From Isotricha intestinalis (lineage: Eukaryota > Ciliophora > Litostomatea > Vestibuliferida > Isotrichidae), in the NCBI GenBank assembly GCA_023807065.1, contig JAJJLU010003802.1:1-30365 (forward strand): DNA of 30,365 nucleotides, written 5' to 3'. The notes below the pieces were generated by a model. The model worked only from the letters and a program-made list of their open reading frames with translations. It was not told the DNA's origin and searched no databases. Positions within the stretch are counted from its first letter, which is position 1. Each line of letters opens with the position of its first letter. The position numbers and the translations under genes are program-made. Positions 1 through 9,706 of this stretch are shown here, piece by piece.

Positions 1-252
1 ATTATTAATTCTAATTGAATTTCCTCTATTATTTCTTAAATTTATTTGAGTAACAGGATTATTTCCATTTAAAATATTTTTGTTATAATCATTATTGGAA
101 ATATAATTAATAATTTTCTTATTTTTCAAATAATTACTTTTATCTATTAAATTAGATTTTTGGTTTGTATAAATTTCAGAATTTTTTTTATTATTTATAT
201 TAATATTATTATTTTTAATATTAACAAGAACTTTTAAAAGATGAAGATTTGT
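1..252 (-). CDS. Asn-rich protein fragment, runs off left edge
   Basis: The minus strand is open from 252 to the window edge (84 codons), with a TAA directly upstream at 253-255. The translation is Asn/Lys/Ile-rich with coding-like stretches such as NGNNPVTQINLRNNRGNSIR. There is no ATG in frame, so if this is real it is an internal or 3' exon. A possible 3' splice site (AAAAG) lies at about 231-235. It overlaps the start of a decayed plus-strand gene, so it could itself be a truncated remnant. No family is recognised. An open run this long is suggestive but not conclusive in AT-rich DNA. Confidence 0.3.
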
Positions 253-1173
253 TTATTTAGATTCCAAATGATAAAGAAATTAATTTAAAAATAGTTTTTA
301 TTGAAAATTTAGAAGAAACTATTGTAGAAGATAAACAATATTTGTTTGAAAAAGTTGATAATACAATTAGTAGATTTTCAATTAATTTAAATAATACTAA
401 AACTTTTTCTTATCAAAATAATCAATGTGATTCTCCTAGATTTTACTTTAAATTAATTGGTGATAATTATGGTTCATTAATAAGATTAAGTAATGAAGTA
501 TCAACTGGATTTTATCAAGTTATAATATTTAAAAATGTAAATTATTATACTTTTGAATTTTCAACTGATAGGAATTATTTATTCAGATATAAAACTTATA
601 AAGACACTTTAGATTATGCAGTCAATCCAAATAAAGATTATAAATTAAATGTAACTAAAAATAACGATGATGATAAAAAACATAATTTTATAAATATAAC
701 TTATAAACCTTATTTAAAAAAAGAATAAATTCATTATTTCATTATGATAGTATTAACAGATGATTAAATTAAAACTATATCTTATGCTTGTTTCTTTTAT
801 GAAATGATAAATAAATATAATAATAATAATAATTATTATTATCATTATAATAATAAAAATGAATTAATTTATTTTTTATTATTTCAATTTATTAATATAA
901 GTTATGATGGATAGCCAATAAATATTTCTTTAAATATGATAATAATATCAAAGAATAAAAATTATAGTTTAAATATTATAACAAGCGAATTAATAATTAT
1001 CATTTTAATGAATTTTATGATAAAAAAAGTTTTGTAATAAATGTGATAATGTTATTGATATTCTTATTGCCTATGGTGTTGTTATTATTGGAATTCTTGG
1101 ATATGTTTTTTATATTAAAAAGAAAAATGATAGTGATGATGGATTAAATGATATGGAAAAGATGATTGATTAA
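232..1173 (+). pseudogene. decayed type I membrane protein gene
   Basis: The longest open piece is 261-728. It reads as an extracellular-like sequence with N-glycosylation sequons (NVT, NIT) and no recognised domain. The same frame continues upstream through a TAG (258-260) and downstream through TAA (726-728), another TAA near 765 and a TAG near 912. The reading then shifts frame twice, ending in a clear membrane anchor at about 1048-1125 (ILIAYGVVIIGILGYVFYI), a KKK stop-transfer signal and an acidic tail that ends at TAA 1171-1173. The order ectodomain, transmembrane helix, short tail suggests a surface protein. Nonsense codons plus frameshifts point to a dead gene; sequencing indels could mimic part of this. 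The pre-TAG stretch, LLKDEDLFI, is also coding-like. Confidence 0.55.
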
Positions 1174-1393
1174 ATTATTTTTCCAGTTATTTATATTATT
1201 ATAGTTTTATTATTTAAAAATAAAAATAAGTTATTTTTTTATTTTTAACTTAAATTTTGAATTTTGAAACACAAAATATAGAATTAAAATGGGGACATTT
1301 AATTAATCCTCTTCCTAATTCAGTTACTTCTATATTATTAAACTCTACCATATGATTCTTATTCAACATCATTTGAATATCAGAATTACCAAA

Positions 1394-1954
1394 TCATATA
1401 AGCAACTGACAATATCTCCAAAATATCCAAGCATGAGTTAATGAATAAATTCAATATAAATCAAAAGATATAATAAATCATCAGAATTTCTTAAGTGAAG
1501 TAGTTTATCAATTAAATATAGATATATTATATAACAATAAAATACAAAAAATATATAAAGGAGAATTACAAAGAACATAATATTAGCATTAGGTAAAATG
1601 GAAAATGTATATTTAATAGATGAGCCTTCACATATTTGGATTCAGAGCAAATAATTATTGAATTTAAGTAATAAAGAGATTTGTTTTAAATTAATAAAAC
1701 TTCTTTCTTAGGTGAATATGTTTTTATTATATATACTTATGTTGATAGAGTTTTATATATACTGGTACTCACAAAGTTGAAGCCACTTCTACTTCACCTA
1801 GACTTAAGATTGATAGAATGAATAAATTTCTTAAAATGATGAATATTACTTTGGATGAGATAATCAAACTTATCGATAGATTAATTAAATGAATTCTATT
1901 AAAGATAAAGAATAAAAGGAAAAAGCTATTTAGTTTTATTATGAAAACATTTAA
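1394..1954 (+). pseudogene. ABCE1: ABCE1/Rli1 pseudogene, second ATPase domain to C-terminus
   Basis: ABCE1/Rli1 is the Fe-S ABC ATPase that splits ribosomes after termination. Fragments in shifting frames follow the known order of its second nucleotide-binding domain. SYKQLTISPKY lies at 1394-1426. A stretch resembling the HPQF...LQIENII region precedes the signature remnant KGELQR (1557-1574). Walker B VYLIDEPS is at 1607-1630, the D-loop LDSEQ at 1636-1650, a YVDRV stretch near 1740, MNKFL at 1818-1832 and the C-terminal NSIKDKE at 1892-1912. Several single-base shifts, in-frame TAA codons at about 1672-1677 and 1690, and a TGA at 1889 break it. The Fe-S and first ATPase domains are not seen. 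The family is assigned from the ordered motifs; the gene cannot make a working protein. Confidence 0.85.
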
Positions 1955-2703
1955 TTTTTCTCTTTTTTAATAAAGGATTTTTTTATTCAAATTATGATTT
2001 TAACAAATTAGTAAATATTAATTATGGAATATCAATTATATTTGTTTTAATTTTATTAGATTTTTTTTTCCCTTTATTTATATTTCTTTTTACCTTTTGT
2101 ATAATACAAAATTAATTACATTATTCTTATCGTGGATAATTTATTTATAATATTTTGATTTTGATTTGAATTTAATGTAATATTCAATAAAATTATAATC
2201 ATTAATTTATCATATTTTAATTTGAAAGAAATTTAACATTTGAATCTCCTTTTTATTCTTTTCTTTTTATTTTTTTTTTCATTAATAATAATTTTAAAAA
2301 TATTAAAAAATAATTTATTTATTAATGATTTAATACACTAATTAAAATGTTTCTTTTTAAAAAATTTTAAACACAGGTATAACAAAGGAAAAAAGTAGAA
2401 AGAAAAAAAAAGAAATATTATATACATACTTATATAAAAAAATTAATATAGAGATTCTCACATATAAAAATAATTTTAAATAGATTTAAAAAAAATTTAA
2501 AATAAACTCAATTTAATATATTTAAATTTTGTAAATAAATTGTATCTTTATGATAATTAAAGATGATTTTAAACAGAAAACCAAAAGAATTATAATAAAA
2601 GAACGATTTAACATTGGAACAATTAATTAAAAAAAGAAAACAAAAAAATACTATTGTATAAATTTTTAAATAAAGTTTATTTATTATCGAAAAAATTTAA
2701 ATT
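1955..2703. other. AT-only spacer
   Basis: About 750 bases of A/T runs with frequent stops in all frames. I see no coding signal, RNA gene or ordered repeat. Confidence 0.6.
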
Positions 2704-3198
2704 TTATTTATTTTCTTCATCAACTTTTTTTTCATCATCTTTTTTATCTTTTTTTTTATTTTTTCTAGTAGTTTTTTTATTTAAAAGATTTTCAGCATTT
2801 TTAAATTCTTCATCATCAACTTTTCTATCTTTTTTTATATTAGAAGAAATTTCTTTTTTTTTTGTTTCTCTTTTTTTTCTTTCTTTTTTAGGTTTATCTT
2901 CATTTTTTTCTTTATTTTCTTCTTTTTTTTCTGATTTTTTTTTTTCTTTTTTATTTGATTTACTTTTAGAAGGAGTTTTTTTATTTTCTTTTTCTTCTTT
3001 TTCATCTTTTTCTTCTTTTTCTTCTTTTTTTTCTTCTTTTTTTTCTTTATTTTCTTCTTCTTTTTCATTTTCTTCTTTTTTTGGAGTTTGATTATTTACT
3101 TTTTCTTTTTCTTCTTCTGGATTTTCTACTTCTTTTTTTTCTTCATTTTTTTCTTCTTCTCCTTCTTTTTTTTCTGGATTCTTTTCTTCTGTACTCAT
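2704..3198 (-). CDS. Lys/Glu-rich low-complexity protein
   Basis: This is a 164-residue frame starting at an ATG (3196-3198) and ending at TAA. It is almost entirely Lys and Glu, with scattered Pro/Ser/Thr (KKTPSKSKSNKK near the middle). The N-terminal half is acidic and the middle and C-terminal parts are basic. No folded domain, signal peptide or membrane segment is visible. Highly charged proteins of this kind are often disordered and may be nucleolar or chromatin-associated, but nothing in the sequence fixes a role. The overlapping plus-strand frame (2654-3091) is a Phe/Ser-rich mirror of the AAG/GAA repeats and is not taken as a gene. The ordered ATG and clean stop favour a real gene; strand purine bias alone could also produce it. 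Confidence 0.55.
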   Translation of the reverse strand: MSTEEKNPEKKEGEEEKNEEKKEVENPEEEKEKVNNQTPKKEENEKEEENKEKKEEKKEEKEEKDEKEEKENKKTPSKSKSNKKEKKKSEKKEENKEKNEDKPKKERKKRETKKKEISSNIKKDRKVDDEEFKNAENLLNKKTTRKNKKKDKKDDEKKVDEENK

Positions 3199-3399
3199 TA
3201 TATTATTTTATTTTTTGTCATTCAACCGCCTTATATTATAATCCTTTAGGTTTTATTTTTTTTTTTCTTTCTCTAATTTATTTTTTCCTATTATTTTCTT
3301 TTTTTTAATATTTTTTTATTCTTTAGGAATTTAATAATTGGAACTTTATTTATTTATATATTTATTTTTTGTTTATTTAATTTTTAAATTATAAATAAG

Positions 3400-4250
3400 T
3401 TTTGTAATGATGCTCATTGAATATATTTTTAATGATAATTCTTTTATAGTTAATATAAGAGATATTCTTTTAAATTGATGAAAAATTTGTTGAATGATAA
3501 AATTAAAAAATTGACAAAAAAATAAAAAAGATTAAATGATTTAGAATATTGTAAAAAAAACTATTCAATTTTTAATGAAAAAAATTAAAGATTATAATTT
3601 ATCGATTATATCTTATATAAAGAAAAAAAGAAAATGATAATAATATTAAAAAACAATCTTGTTATTCAAGAGCTGTAAGTAAAGATAATATTATTTTGAA
3701 AAGTAAATTAAAAAAATAGAAGTTTACATTAAGATTACATTATTTTAAAAATCTTCAAATAAAAAAATTTATCATTCAAGAACTTTACGAAAAGATAAAT
3801 TAATAAAAGAATAATAAGCAAAATAAATATTAAAAAAACTTCATTATATAAAAACAAAAAGTATTACATTACTAAAGAAAATATAAAACAATAATATAAC
3901 ATTCAAATAATTTAAATATAATTAAAAATCCAATCGTAAAATTTAAAAAATCAAAATCAATAGTTTAATTATTACAATAACAATTACAAATGAACACAAA
4001 AAAAACTTATAGTAGTGATATTAATGAATTTATAAATCATAATGATGAATTATTATCTTTATTTAATACTGATTTATTTCTAGAAACATTATTTACCTAA
4101 ATCAGTAATTTGGTATTATAAGTCTTATTGAAAATAAACTTTAAATATATTAATAAATGTAAAGAATTCCATAAAAATAAAAACTTAAAAGAAAATTTTT
4201 AACGAGTTATTTATAAATAATTCAAATTTAGGAAACAAAAAAAAAAAATC
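3400..4250 (+). pseudogene. possible decayed coiled-coil gene
   Basis: There is no intact gene between 3199 and 4308. On the plus strand, short coding-like pieces in shifting frames occur: KRLNDLEYCKKNYSIF near 3531-3580, two similar IIQEL/VIQEL pieces near 3665 and 3773, and a 35-codon open piece from ATG 3990 (MNTKKTYSSDINEFINHNDE onward). They are interrupted by TAA/TAG codons and frame changes. The composition suggests a Lys/Asn-rich coiled-coil protein that has decayed, but AT-rich noncoding DNA can look similar. No family is recognised. The stretch 3199-3400 is T-rich and featureless. Confidence 0.25.
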
Positions 4251-4308
4251 ATTTATTTTAATATTTATAAATTAAAAATCATTAATTTAAACTAGTAAAA
4301 AAAATTTC

Positions 4309-5388
4309 TTAATATAAATTACTATTATAATTAAATCTATTATCATAATTTAATTGTTCTTCATCAATAGAATTCATTAAATCTTTTTCTTCAATATTAT
4401 CATTATAGAAATAATATTTATTTTTATTTCTTACTTCATTTAATTTATTGTTCATTTTATTAACAATTATCCCTTCTTTAGAATAAAATTTATTTTGTGA
4501 ATAAGAAGAGATTTTATTTTTATTATTTTTTGAATATATATCTTCATTTTCATTTTTATAATTTTTATTAGGTAAAGTATCATCATAATTATAATTTAAA
4601 GTATTATATGAAGATTCTCTTTTCATTTCTTTAATATCATTATTATTATTATTTTTATTTCTATTTCTTTCTCTATTATTCGGTGTATATGAAGAAGGAT
4701 AATTATTAGTATTAAATTCTCTTTCTGAAGGAGGAGTATAATAATTTGAATCTTTATAATTTGTTTTATTATCAAATTTATTATTTTTTTTACTTTTATC
4801 TACAATATAATTAGGATTATTTTCATATATATAATTTTTAGACTTATATTTATTATCATTTCTTTCATTATTTATATTATTATTTTTTGTTTTATTGGTA
4901 TAATATATTTCTTTATTTTTATCTGAAAATTTAATATTTCTTTTTTCTATAATTTTAAAGTTTTTATATTTTTCAGGTTCTAATAATATTAATTCAACTA
5001 TTTTAACATTTGGCATTAACAAACAATTTCCATCATCATTAGATAAATAAATTTCTTCAGAAATATTATAAATTTTTATTAATTCATGACATAAATTTCC
5101 AACAGTAAATTTTGGATCAAAATCAAGTTGAATTTCAATACTTTTTGATTGATATGAAACTTTAATTTTTAATTGTTCTAAAACAAGTAATTTAATTGAT
5201 TTTAATATTATATTTTTATCATGAAAATTTCCAATATTTAATTGGTTAAAATCATCATTACATAAATTATATAAATCATAACCATTAACATTGAATTTTT
5301 TAAAATTATTAAAATACATATCTAAATTAATATTTCTTAACCAATTTGTTACATTATTAAAAGACCAAGAAGTAATATCAGAACTCAT
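4309..5388 (-). CDS. SAM domain plus beta-grasp-like domain protein
   Basis: 359 residues from a clear ATG at 5388. Residues about 6-70 read as a SAM domain: the tryptophans in SWSF..VTNWL, then DMYFNNFKKFNVNGYDLYNL, then DDFNQLNIGNFHDKNIILKSIKLL, as in typical five-helix SAM folds. Residues about 73-137 alternate beta and helix in a pattern like a ubiquitin-like or Ras-association fold (KIKVSY, IEIQLDF, TVGNLCHELIKIYNI, ELILLEP). The rest (about 150-359) is Asn/Lys/Tyr-rich and probably disordered. SAM domains mediate oligomerisation or protein docking, so a scaffold role is likely. It lies 98 bases downstream of the LRR gene on the same strand. The SAM call is fairly safe; the second domain is inference from pattern only. 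Confidence 0.8.
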   Translation of the reverse strand: MSSDITSWSFNNVTNWLRNINLDMYFNNFKKFNVNGYDLYNLCNDDFNQLNIGNFHDKNIILKSIKLLVLEQLKIKVSYQSKSIEIQLDFDPKFTVGNLCHELIKIYNISEEIYLSNDDGNCLLMPNVKIVELILLEPEKYKNFKIIEKRNIKFSDKNKEIYYTNKTKNNNINNERNDNKYKSKNYIYENNPNYIVDKSKKNNKFDNKTNYKDSNYYTPPSEREFNTNNYPSSYTPNNRERNRNKNNNNNDIKEMKRESSYNTLNYNYDDTLPNKNYKNENEDIYSKNNKNKISSYSQNKFYSKEGIIVNKMNNKLNEVRNKNKYYFYNDNIEEKDLMNSIDEEQLNYDNRFNYNSNLY

Positions 5389-5486
5389 TTTAAAAATTAA
5401 ATATTAAAAACAATTAAATTATATTATTATTGAAATATATATTTAAAAATAATTTAAAAATTATTTAAAGTTTTAAAATTAAAAAT

Positions 5487-7421
5487 TTAATCATATTTAT
5501 TTAAAATATATTCTAGATTTTCTCTGCTTCCATTTTTTTGAAGAATATTTTGAATTATATTTAAATTATTTATATTTTTAATTGGATTATCAGTTAATGG
5601 AATTTCTCTAATATGATTATTAAGTTTAAGACATTCAAAAATATTTATAGGATTTTTTTCTTTAATATTTTCTAAAGTAATTATATTATTTTCTAAACTA
5701 AGAAGATTTAAAGTTTTATTATATTGCAATCCATCACAAATTAATTTCTCAAAATCTTTATCATTAATATAATTACCATCTAAATGAAAATTTTTAATAT
5801 AATAATTATTTTTAAGAAAATTACAAATTTTTTCAAATATTTCTTTATTTCCTCCAATACCATTATAACTCAAATTTAAACTAGCTATTTTTTTATTATC
5901 AACTAATACAGATAACAATTGCTTTATTCCTAATCCAAGACTACAAGAAGATAAATTTAAGTTCTTAATTGTTGTATTTGTTTCAATAAAATCTATGATG
6001 AATTTAGTTCCTTTACTAAAATTATTATAAGATAGATTTAAACTCCATATATGTTTATTTTTTTTTAAAGAATCCAAAAGTTTTTTTAAAGATTTTACAT
6101 CAATTTTATTTTTAGATAAATTTAACTCAATTAAAGGAACACCATCTTCAATAACTTTACATAAATAATTAATCCCTTTAATTGTGAAGTTATTATTATC
6201 AATATGTAAAAATCTAATATGTGAATTTTCTTTAAGAAGATAAGATAACATTTGAATTGAATCATCATCTAATTGATTATTACCTAAATATAAATAATTT
6301 AACAAAGGATTAGATAATATACAAAGAATTAAATTATTTGTTTCTGAAGAAGGAAGATAATTACCTTCATAATAAAAAGTATAAAAATAATATAATCCAC
6401 TATTCATAGGGTCAAAAAATAATTTAGCTTTATCTGTATTAAAACAATTTTCTTCTATTCCATTATATGATATATCTAATAAACTTAAAAAATGACAATT
6501 TAATAAATTTTCAAATAAAAATTCTACTCCTTCGGTTCCTATTATATTATTATTTATTATAAATTTCCTTAACATTGTGAATCCTCCATTTGAAAAAGCT
6601 TTTTTTACTTTTTCATTCATAAAAGTTTTTTTGGTTATTTGATTACCTGAAAAATTTATTATTTTTAAATTTGGAGATTCATTTTGTAAAATATTAAAAA
6701 TTGAAATTATATTATTATCACCTAAATTATTATGAGATAAATTTAATATTTGTAATTCACTTCTATTATAAATAATATTATTAATTAAATTAAAATGTTT
6801 TATTGGTAAATTATCTGAAATATGAATTTTTGTAAAATCTCCTATTCCAAATAAAGCATAATTTAACATTGCAATTCCATCTTCATCTAAATTATATTTA
6901 CTTATAATTATTTCATCTTTTTTTTCTTTTCTTATTTGTTTTTCTATTATTTTTCCAAAAATTGAAATTTTTATTTCTTTTTCTAATTTTAATTTAGATG
7001 ATATTTTCCTTATTATTTCACAATTATTATTTAATAATTTTGATAAATTGTATTTATTGAAATTTAATATTTTTTTTTCTGTTAATTCTATTTTTTTACT
7101 TAATCTTTTTTCATTATTTTTATTTTCCTCTTCTTTATTATTTAAAGGTTTAGATTTAATTGGAAAAGAAAATTCTTTTCTAACATCAAAAAAAGATTTA
7201 CTTAACTTTGTTTTTTGAAGAATTTTTGTTGTTTCTTGATTTAATTGAAACATTTCAATTAAATCATCAATTGAATAAAAAGATATAAATTTATTTAAAA
7301 GTTTTGGTTTAAAAGATAATATTCTTTTTAATGATTGTTTATTCATTTTTTTTTGGATTAAATGTCTTTTTCTCTCTCTTTCATAATAAGTTTCTTCAAT
7401 TTCTGATTCTCCTTTTTCCAT
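5487..7421 (-). CDS. leucine-rich repeat protein, ribonuclease-inhibitor type
   Basis: 644 residues from ATG 7421. Residues 1-175 are charged, helical and Lys/Glu-rich, without a recognised domain. From about 180 to 635 runs a series of leucine-rich repeats of about 28 residues with the LxLxxNxI/L core (LQILNLSHNNLGDNNI, LRFLHIDNNNFTIKGINYL, IWSLNLSYNNF, IASLNLSYNGIGGNKEI), the spacing of the RNase-inhibitor/NLR-like class. There is no NACHT, kinase or membrane segment. Such proteins are usually curved binding scaffolds; in protists many are axonemal or cytoskeletal, but nothing here identifies a partner. It is followed closely by the SAM gene on the same strand and is divergent from the cyclin gene. 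Confidence 0.88.
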   Translation of the reverse strand: MEKGESEIEETYYERERKRHLIQKKMNKQSLKRILSFKPKLLNKFISFYSIDDLIEMFQLNQETTKILQKTKLSKSFFDVRKEFSFPIKSKPLNNKEEENKNNEKRLSKKIELTEKKILNFNKYNLSKLLNNNCEIIRKISSKLKLEKEIKISIFGKIIEKQIRKEKKDEIIISKYNLDEDGIAMLNYALFGIGDFTKIHISDNLPIKHFNLINNIIYNRSELQILNLSHNNLGDNNIISIFNILQNESPNLKIINFSGNQITKKTFMNEKVKKAFSNGGFTMLRKFIINNNIIGTEGVEFLFENLLNCHFLSLLDISYNGIEENCFNTDKAKLFFDPMNSGLYYFYTFYYEGNYLPSSETNNLILCILSNPLLNYLYLGNNQLDDDSIQMLSYLLKENSHIRFLHIDNNNFTIKGINYLCKVIEDGVPLIELNLSKNKIDVKSLKKLLDSLKKNKHIWSLNLSYNNFSKGTKFIIDFIETNTTIKNLNLSSCSLGLGIKQLLSVLVDNKKIASLNLSYNGIGGNKEIFEKICNFLKNNYYIKNFHLDGNYINDKDFEKLICDGLQYNKTLNLLSLENNIITLENIKEKNPINIFECLKLNNHIREIPLTDNPIKNINNLNIIQNILQKNGSRENLEYILNKYD

Positions 7422-7924
7422 TTTTTAATTTTTTTTATATTATAATTTAATGAATTATTTTTAATTTTTTTATTATTTTTTTTAATATAAAAAAAAGAAT
7501 TTAAATATTTTAATATCAATTACATAAAAATTTAATTAAAACTGTAAAGATATATTGTGATTGATTAATCAATTTAAAATGAAAGAATTGTTTCAATTAA
7601 ATTTTTTATATTAACTTAAAATTAAAATTATCAGTTTAATTAAAAAAAATTAATTTACCATAATATAATTAAAAAATTAAAAATCAAAGAAAATAAATAA
7701 ATAAATTAAAATTTAAAAATTTAAAAAAATTTGAAATGAAAACTACATTTTTCTAAAAGGAAATTTTATGAGAAAAATAAATAATGATTTATCTAATAAT
7801 AGTATAATTAATATCATTAAATAAAAATTGAAATTTATTTTTTAAATTATTTGAACTTAATAAAAACATTCTTTTATTAAATCAAATTAAATAGATGAAC
7901 AAATAAATAAAGAATAAATAAAAA
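7422..7924. promoter_or_regulatory. divergent intergenic region, LRR/cyclin
   Basis: About 500 bases between two divergent starts, so it should hold both promoters. It is nearly pure A/T with A-tracts before each ATG. An 18-codon frame starts at 7768 (MRKINNDLSNN...) ahead of the cyclin start. It could be an upstream ORF in the cyclin mRNA or chance. No defined motif is recognised. Confidence 0.35.
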
Positions 7925-9706
7925 ATGAAAAATTACACAACAGAAAAAGAAAATAATTCTCTTTCAAATAAGCATCAAATAAAACAAGGAATAATAAATT
8001 CATCAATAAAAACATTAAAATCTTTTAAACCTTCAAAATATAATTTACCAATTGATTTAAACGTATTAAAAATATTTTCAGAAATGAAAAAAGAAATAAA
8101 ACAAACTTTTTATTTAAGCAAAAAAAAAATTGAATTAAAAAATTCAGATTTAATAATAAGAAAAGATTTAATATATCAAATGAAACATTTTATAAATAAA
8201 TATAGATTAAATCCTAATACATTATATTTCTCTGTTTATATTATGGATAAATTATTATCAAATCAAATAAATTTAAATTTAGAAAAAATCGCTTTTGTAA
8301 GTTTATTACTTTCAGTAAAATTTAATGATATTGATGGTCAAATTCCTCCTTTAAAATATTTTGAAAAAGAAATGATTTCTTCTTATAATTTATCAAATAA
8401 AGAGTTAATTAATATTGAAGTAGAATGTTTAAATATTTTAAATCATAATTTAACTCAATCACAACCTTTATTTTTTATCAATATATTTTTATTAAATGGA
8501 ATTATTTTTAATAATGAATTAAATTTAAATTCTTATGATGATAAAAATAAAATGTTTTATGCTTCTATTTACTTAAAACCAATTGAAATTTATGAAGAAA
8601 TTATTTTATTAAGTCCTGATTATTTTCAATATAATCCTATTTATTTGGCTTGTGCATGTATTGCTATTTCTAGAGAATTATATTCTTTAAATACTTGGAA
8701 TTTTATTTTAGAAAATTTTTCTGGAATTTTTTTTAAAGACTTTAAAGATGTTTATATTTTTGTTAAAACAAAACATAAGGAATATAGAAGTGAAATGAAT
8801 AAGAAAAAAATGTATGAATTAGAAAAAGAAAAGGAAAAAGAAATTAATGTTATTAATATAAATAAAGAAATAAATTCAATTAAAGAAAAAACCCCATATA
8901 ACCATTACACAGATAGTTTAATTCATAAAAGAATATTAACAATGAATAATAACAACAATATAATAAATAGTACAAATATACCAAATAATATAATAAATAA
9001 TATTATATATAAATATTCTATTAAAAATGCTCAAATTAAAAATTCAGCTAATTCATATAATTATAAACCTTATTCATTTGACATGAATTCTGAAAATAGA
9101 AATTCTCAATTGTTAAAAACAAAAAACCTAGAAAAAGAATTAAATGAATCTAATAGTTCTACTGAAGCTTCTGCTAATAATACAACAAGAGATATTTATA
9201 ATAATAATAAATTACTTTTAAGTTATAAAAAAATCCTTGATTCTAGTAAAAAAATTAAGAATGATATTACTTTTAGTAATTATTATAAAACTAAATATAA
9301 TTCTGAAAATAAACTTGTTAATAAAAAAACCTTTTATAATAAAATTTCATATCAGAATAGATTAAATCAATTAATTGATTCTAAAAAAACTTTATTTATT
9401 AATAAATCAAAAATGAATTTTGTTAAAATGGGTTCTTTTTCTTATAGTAAAAATAATTTAAATAAAATAAATTTGATAAATGAATCTTATTCATCAAATA
9501 TTATTCCACATTCAATTTCTTCTTATAATAGTCAAGAAAAAAATTATAAAAAATATGGAATGAATGCTGTAAGTACTTTTCAACTTAAAAATTATCAATA
9601 TTTAAAAACTTTAAATAATAAATCTACTAGTTCTGTTGATTCAAAAAAAAATTTTGGAAATAATAGATATAATTTTCTTATAGGAAATAATATTTTGAAT
9701 TTGTAA
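7925..9706 (+). CDS. cyclin-box protein with long disordered tail
   Basis: 593 residues from ATG 7925. Residues about 75-180 match a cyclin N-terminal box: RKDLIYQMKHFINKY, then LYFSVYIMDKLL, then the LLLSVKFND helix carrying the conserved Lys (K132), and the E..CLNILN helix with conserved acidic residues (E165/E167). About 181-290 fits the second cyclin box (SQPLFFINIFL, then YNPIYLACACIAISREL). The rest is Asn/Ser/Lys-rich with poly-Asn and many Ser/Thr sites. Cyclins activate cyclin-dependent kinases, here presumably for cell-cycle control, but the subclass (A/B-like against others) cannot be fixed. There is no clear destruction box. The gene is single-exon and stops at TAA. Confidence 0.85.
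   Translation: MKNYTTEKENNSLSNKHQIKQGIINSSIKTLKSFKPSKYNLPIDLNVLKIFSEMKKEIKQTFYLSKKKIELKNSDLIIRKDLIYQMKHFINKYRLNPNTLYFSVYIMDKLLSNQINLNLEKIAFVSLLLSVKFNDIDGQIPPLKYFEKEMISSYNLSNKELINIEVECLNILNHNLTQSQPLFFINIFLLNGIIFNNELNLNSYDDKNKMFYASIYLKPIEIYEEIILLSPDYFQYNPIYLACACIAISRELYSLNTWNFILENFSGIFFKDFKDVYIFVKTKHKEYRSEMNKKKMYELEKEKEKEINVININKEINSIKEKTPYNHYTDSLIHKRILTMNNNNNIINSTNIPNNIINNIIYKYSIKNAQIKNSANSYNYKPYSFDMNSENRNSQLLKTKNLEKELNESNSSTEASANNTTRDIYNNNKLLLSYKKILDSSKKIKNDITFSNYYKTKYNSENKLVNKKTFYNKISYQNRLNQLIDSKKTLFINKSKMNFVKMGSFSYSKNNLNKINLINESYSSNIIPHSISSYNSQEKNYKKYGMNAVSTFQLKNYQYLKTLNNKSTSSVDSKKNFGNNRYNFLIGNNILNL

Noticed and set aside
258..260. TAG before the 261-728 frame as a 3' splice site
   Set aside because: The nearest upstream GT giving an intron of the usual size here is absent; the alternatives are 10 or about 95 nt, so a nonsense codon in a decayed gene fits better.
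1250..1393. Minus-strand open run of 47 codons ending in TAA (contains GLIKCPHFNSIFCVSKFKI)
   Set aside because: It looks coding-like but has no upstream continuation, starts after a TGA with no usable splice site seen, and no family is recognised. It may be a gene remnant; too weak to call.
2654..3091. Plus-strand Phe/Ser-rich frame
   Set aside because: Mirror image of the Lys/Glu-rich gene on the minus strand, caused by TTC/TTT repeats.
7768..7824. 18-codon frame before the cyclin gene as a first exon
   Set aside because: The only possible GT-AG join leads at once into in-frame stops before 7925; more likely an upstream ORF or chance.
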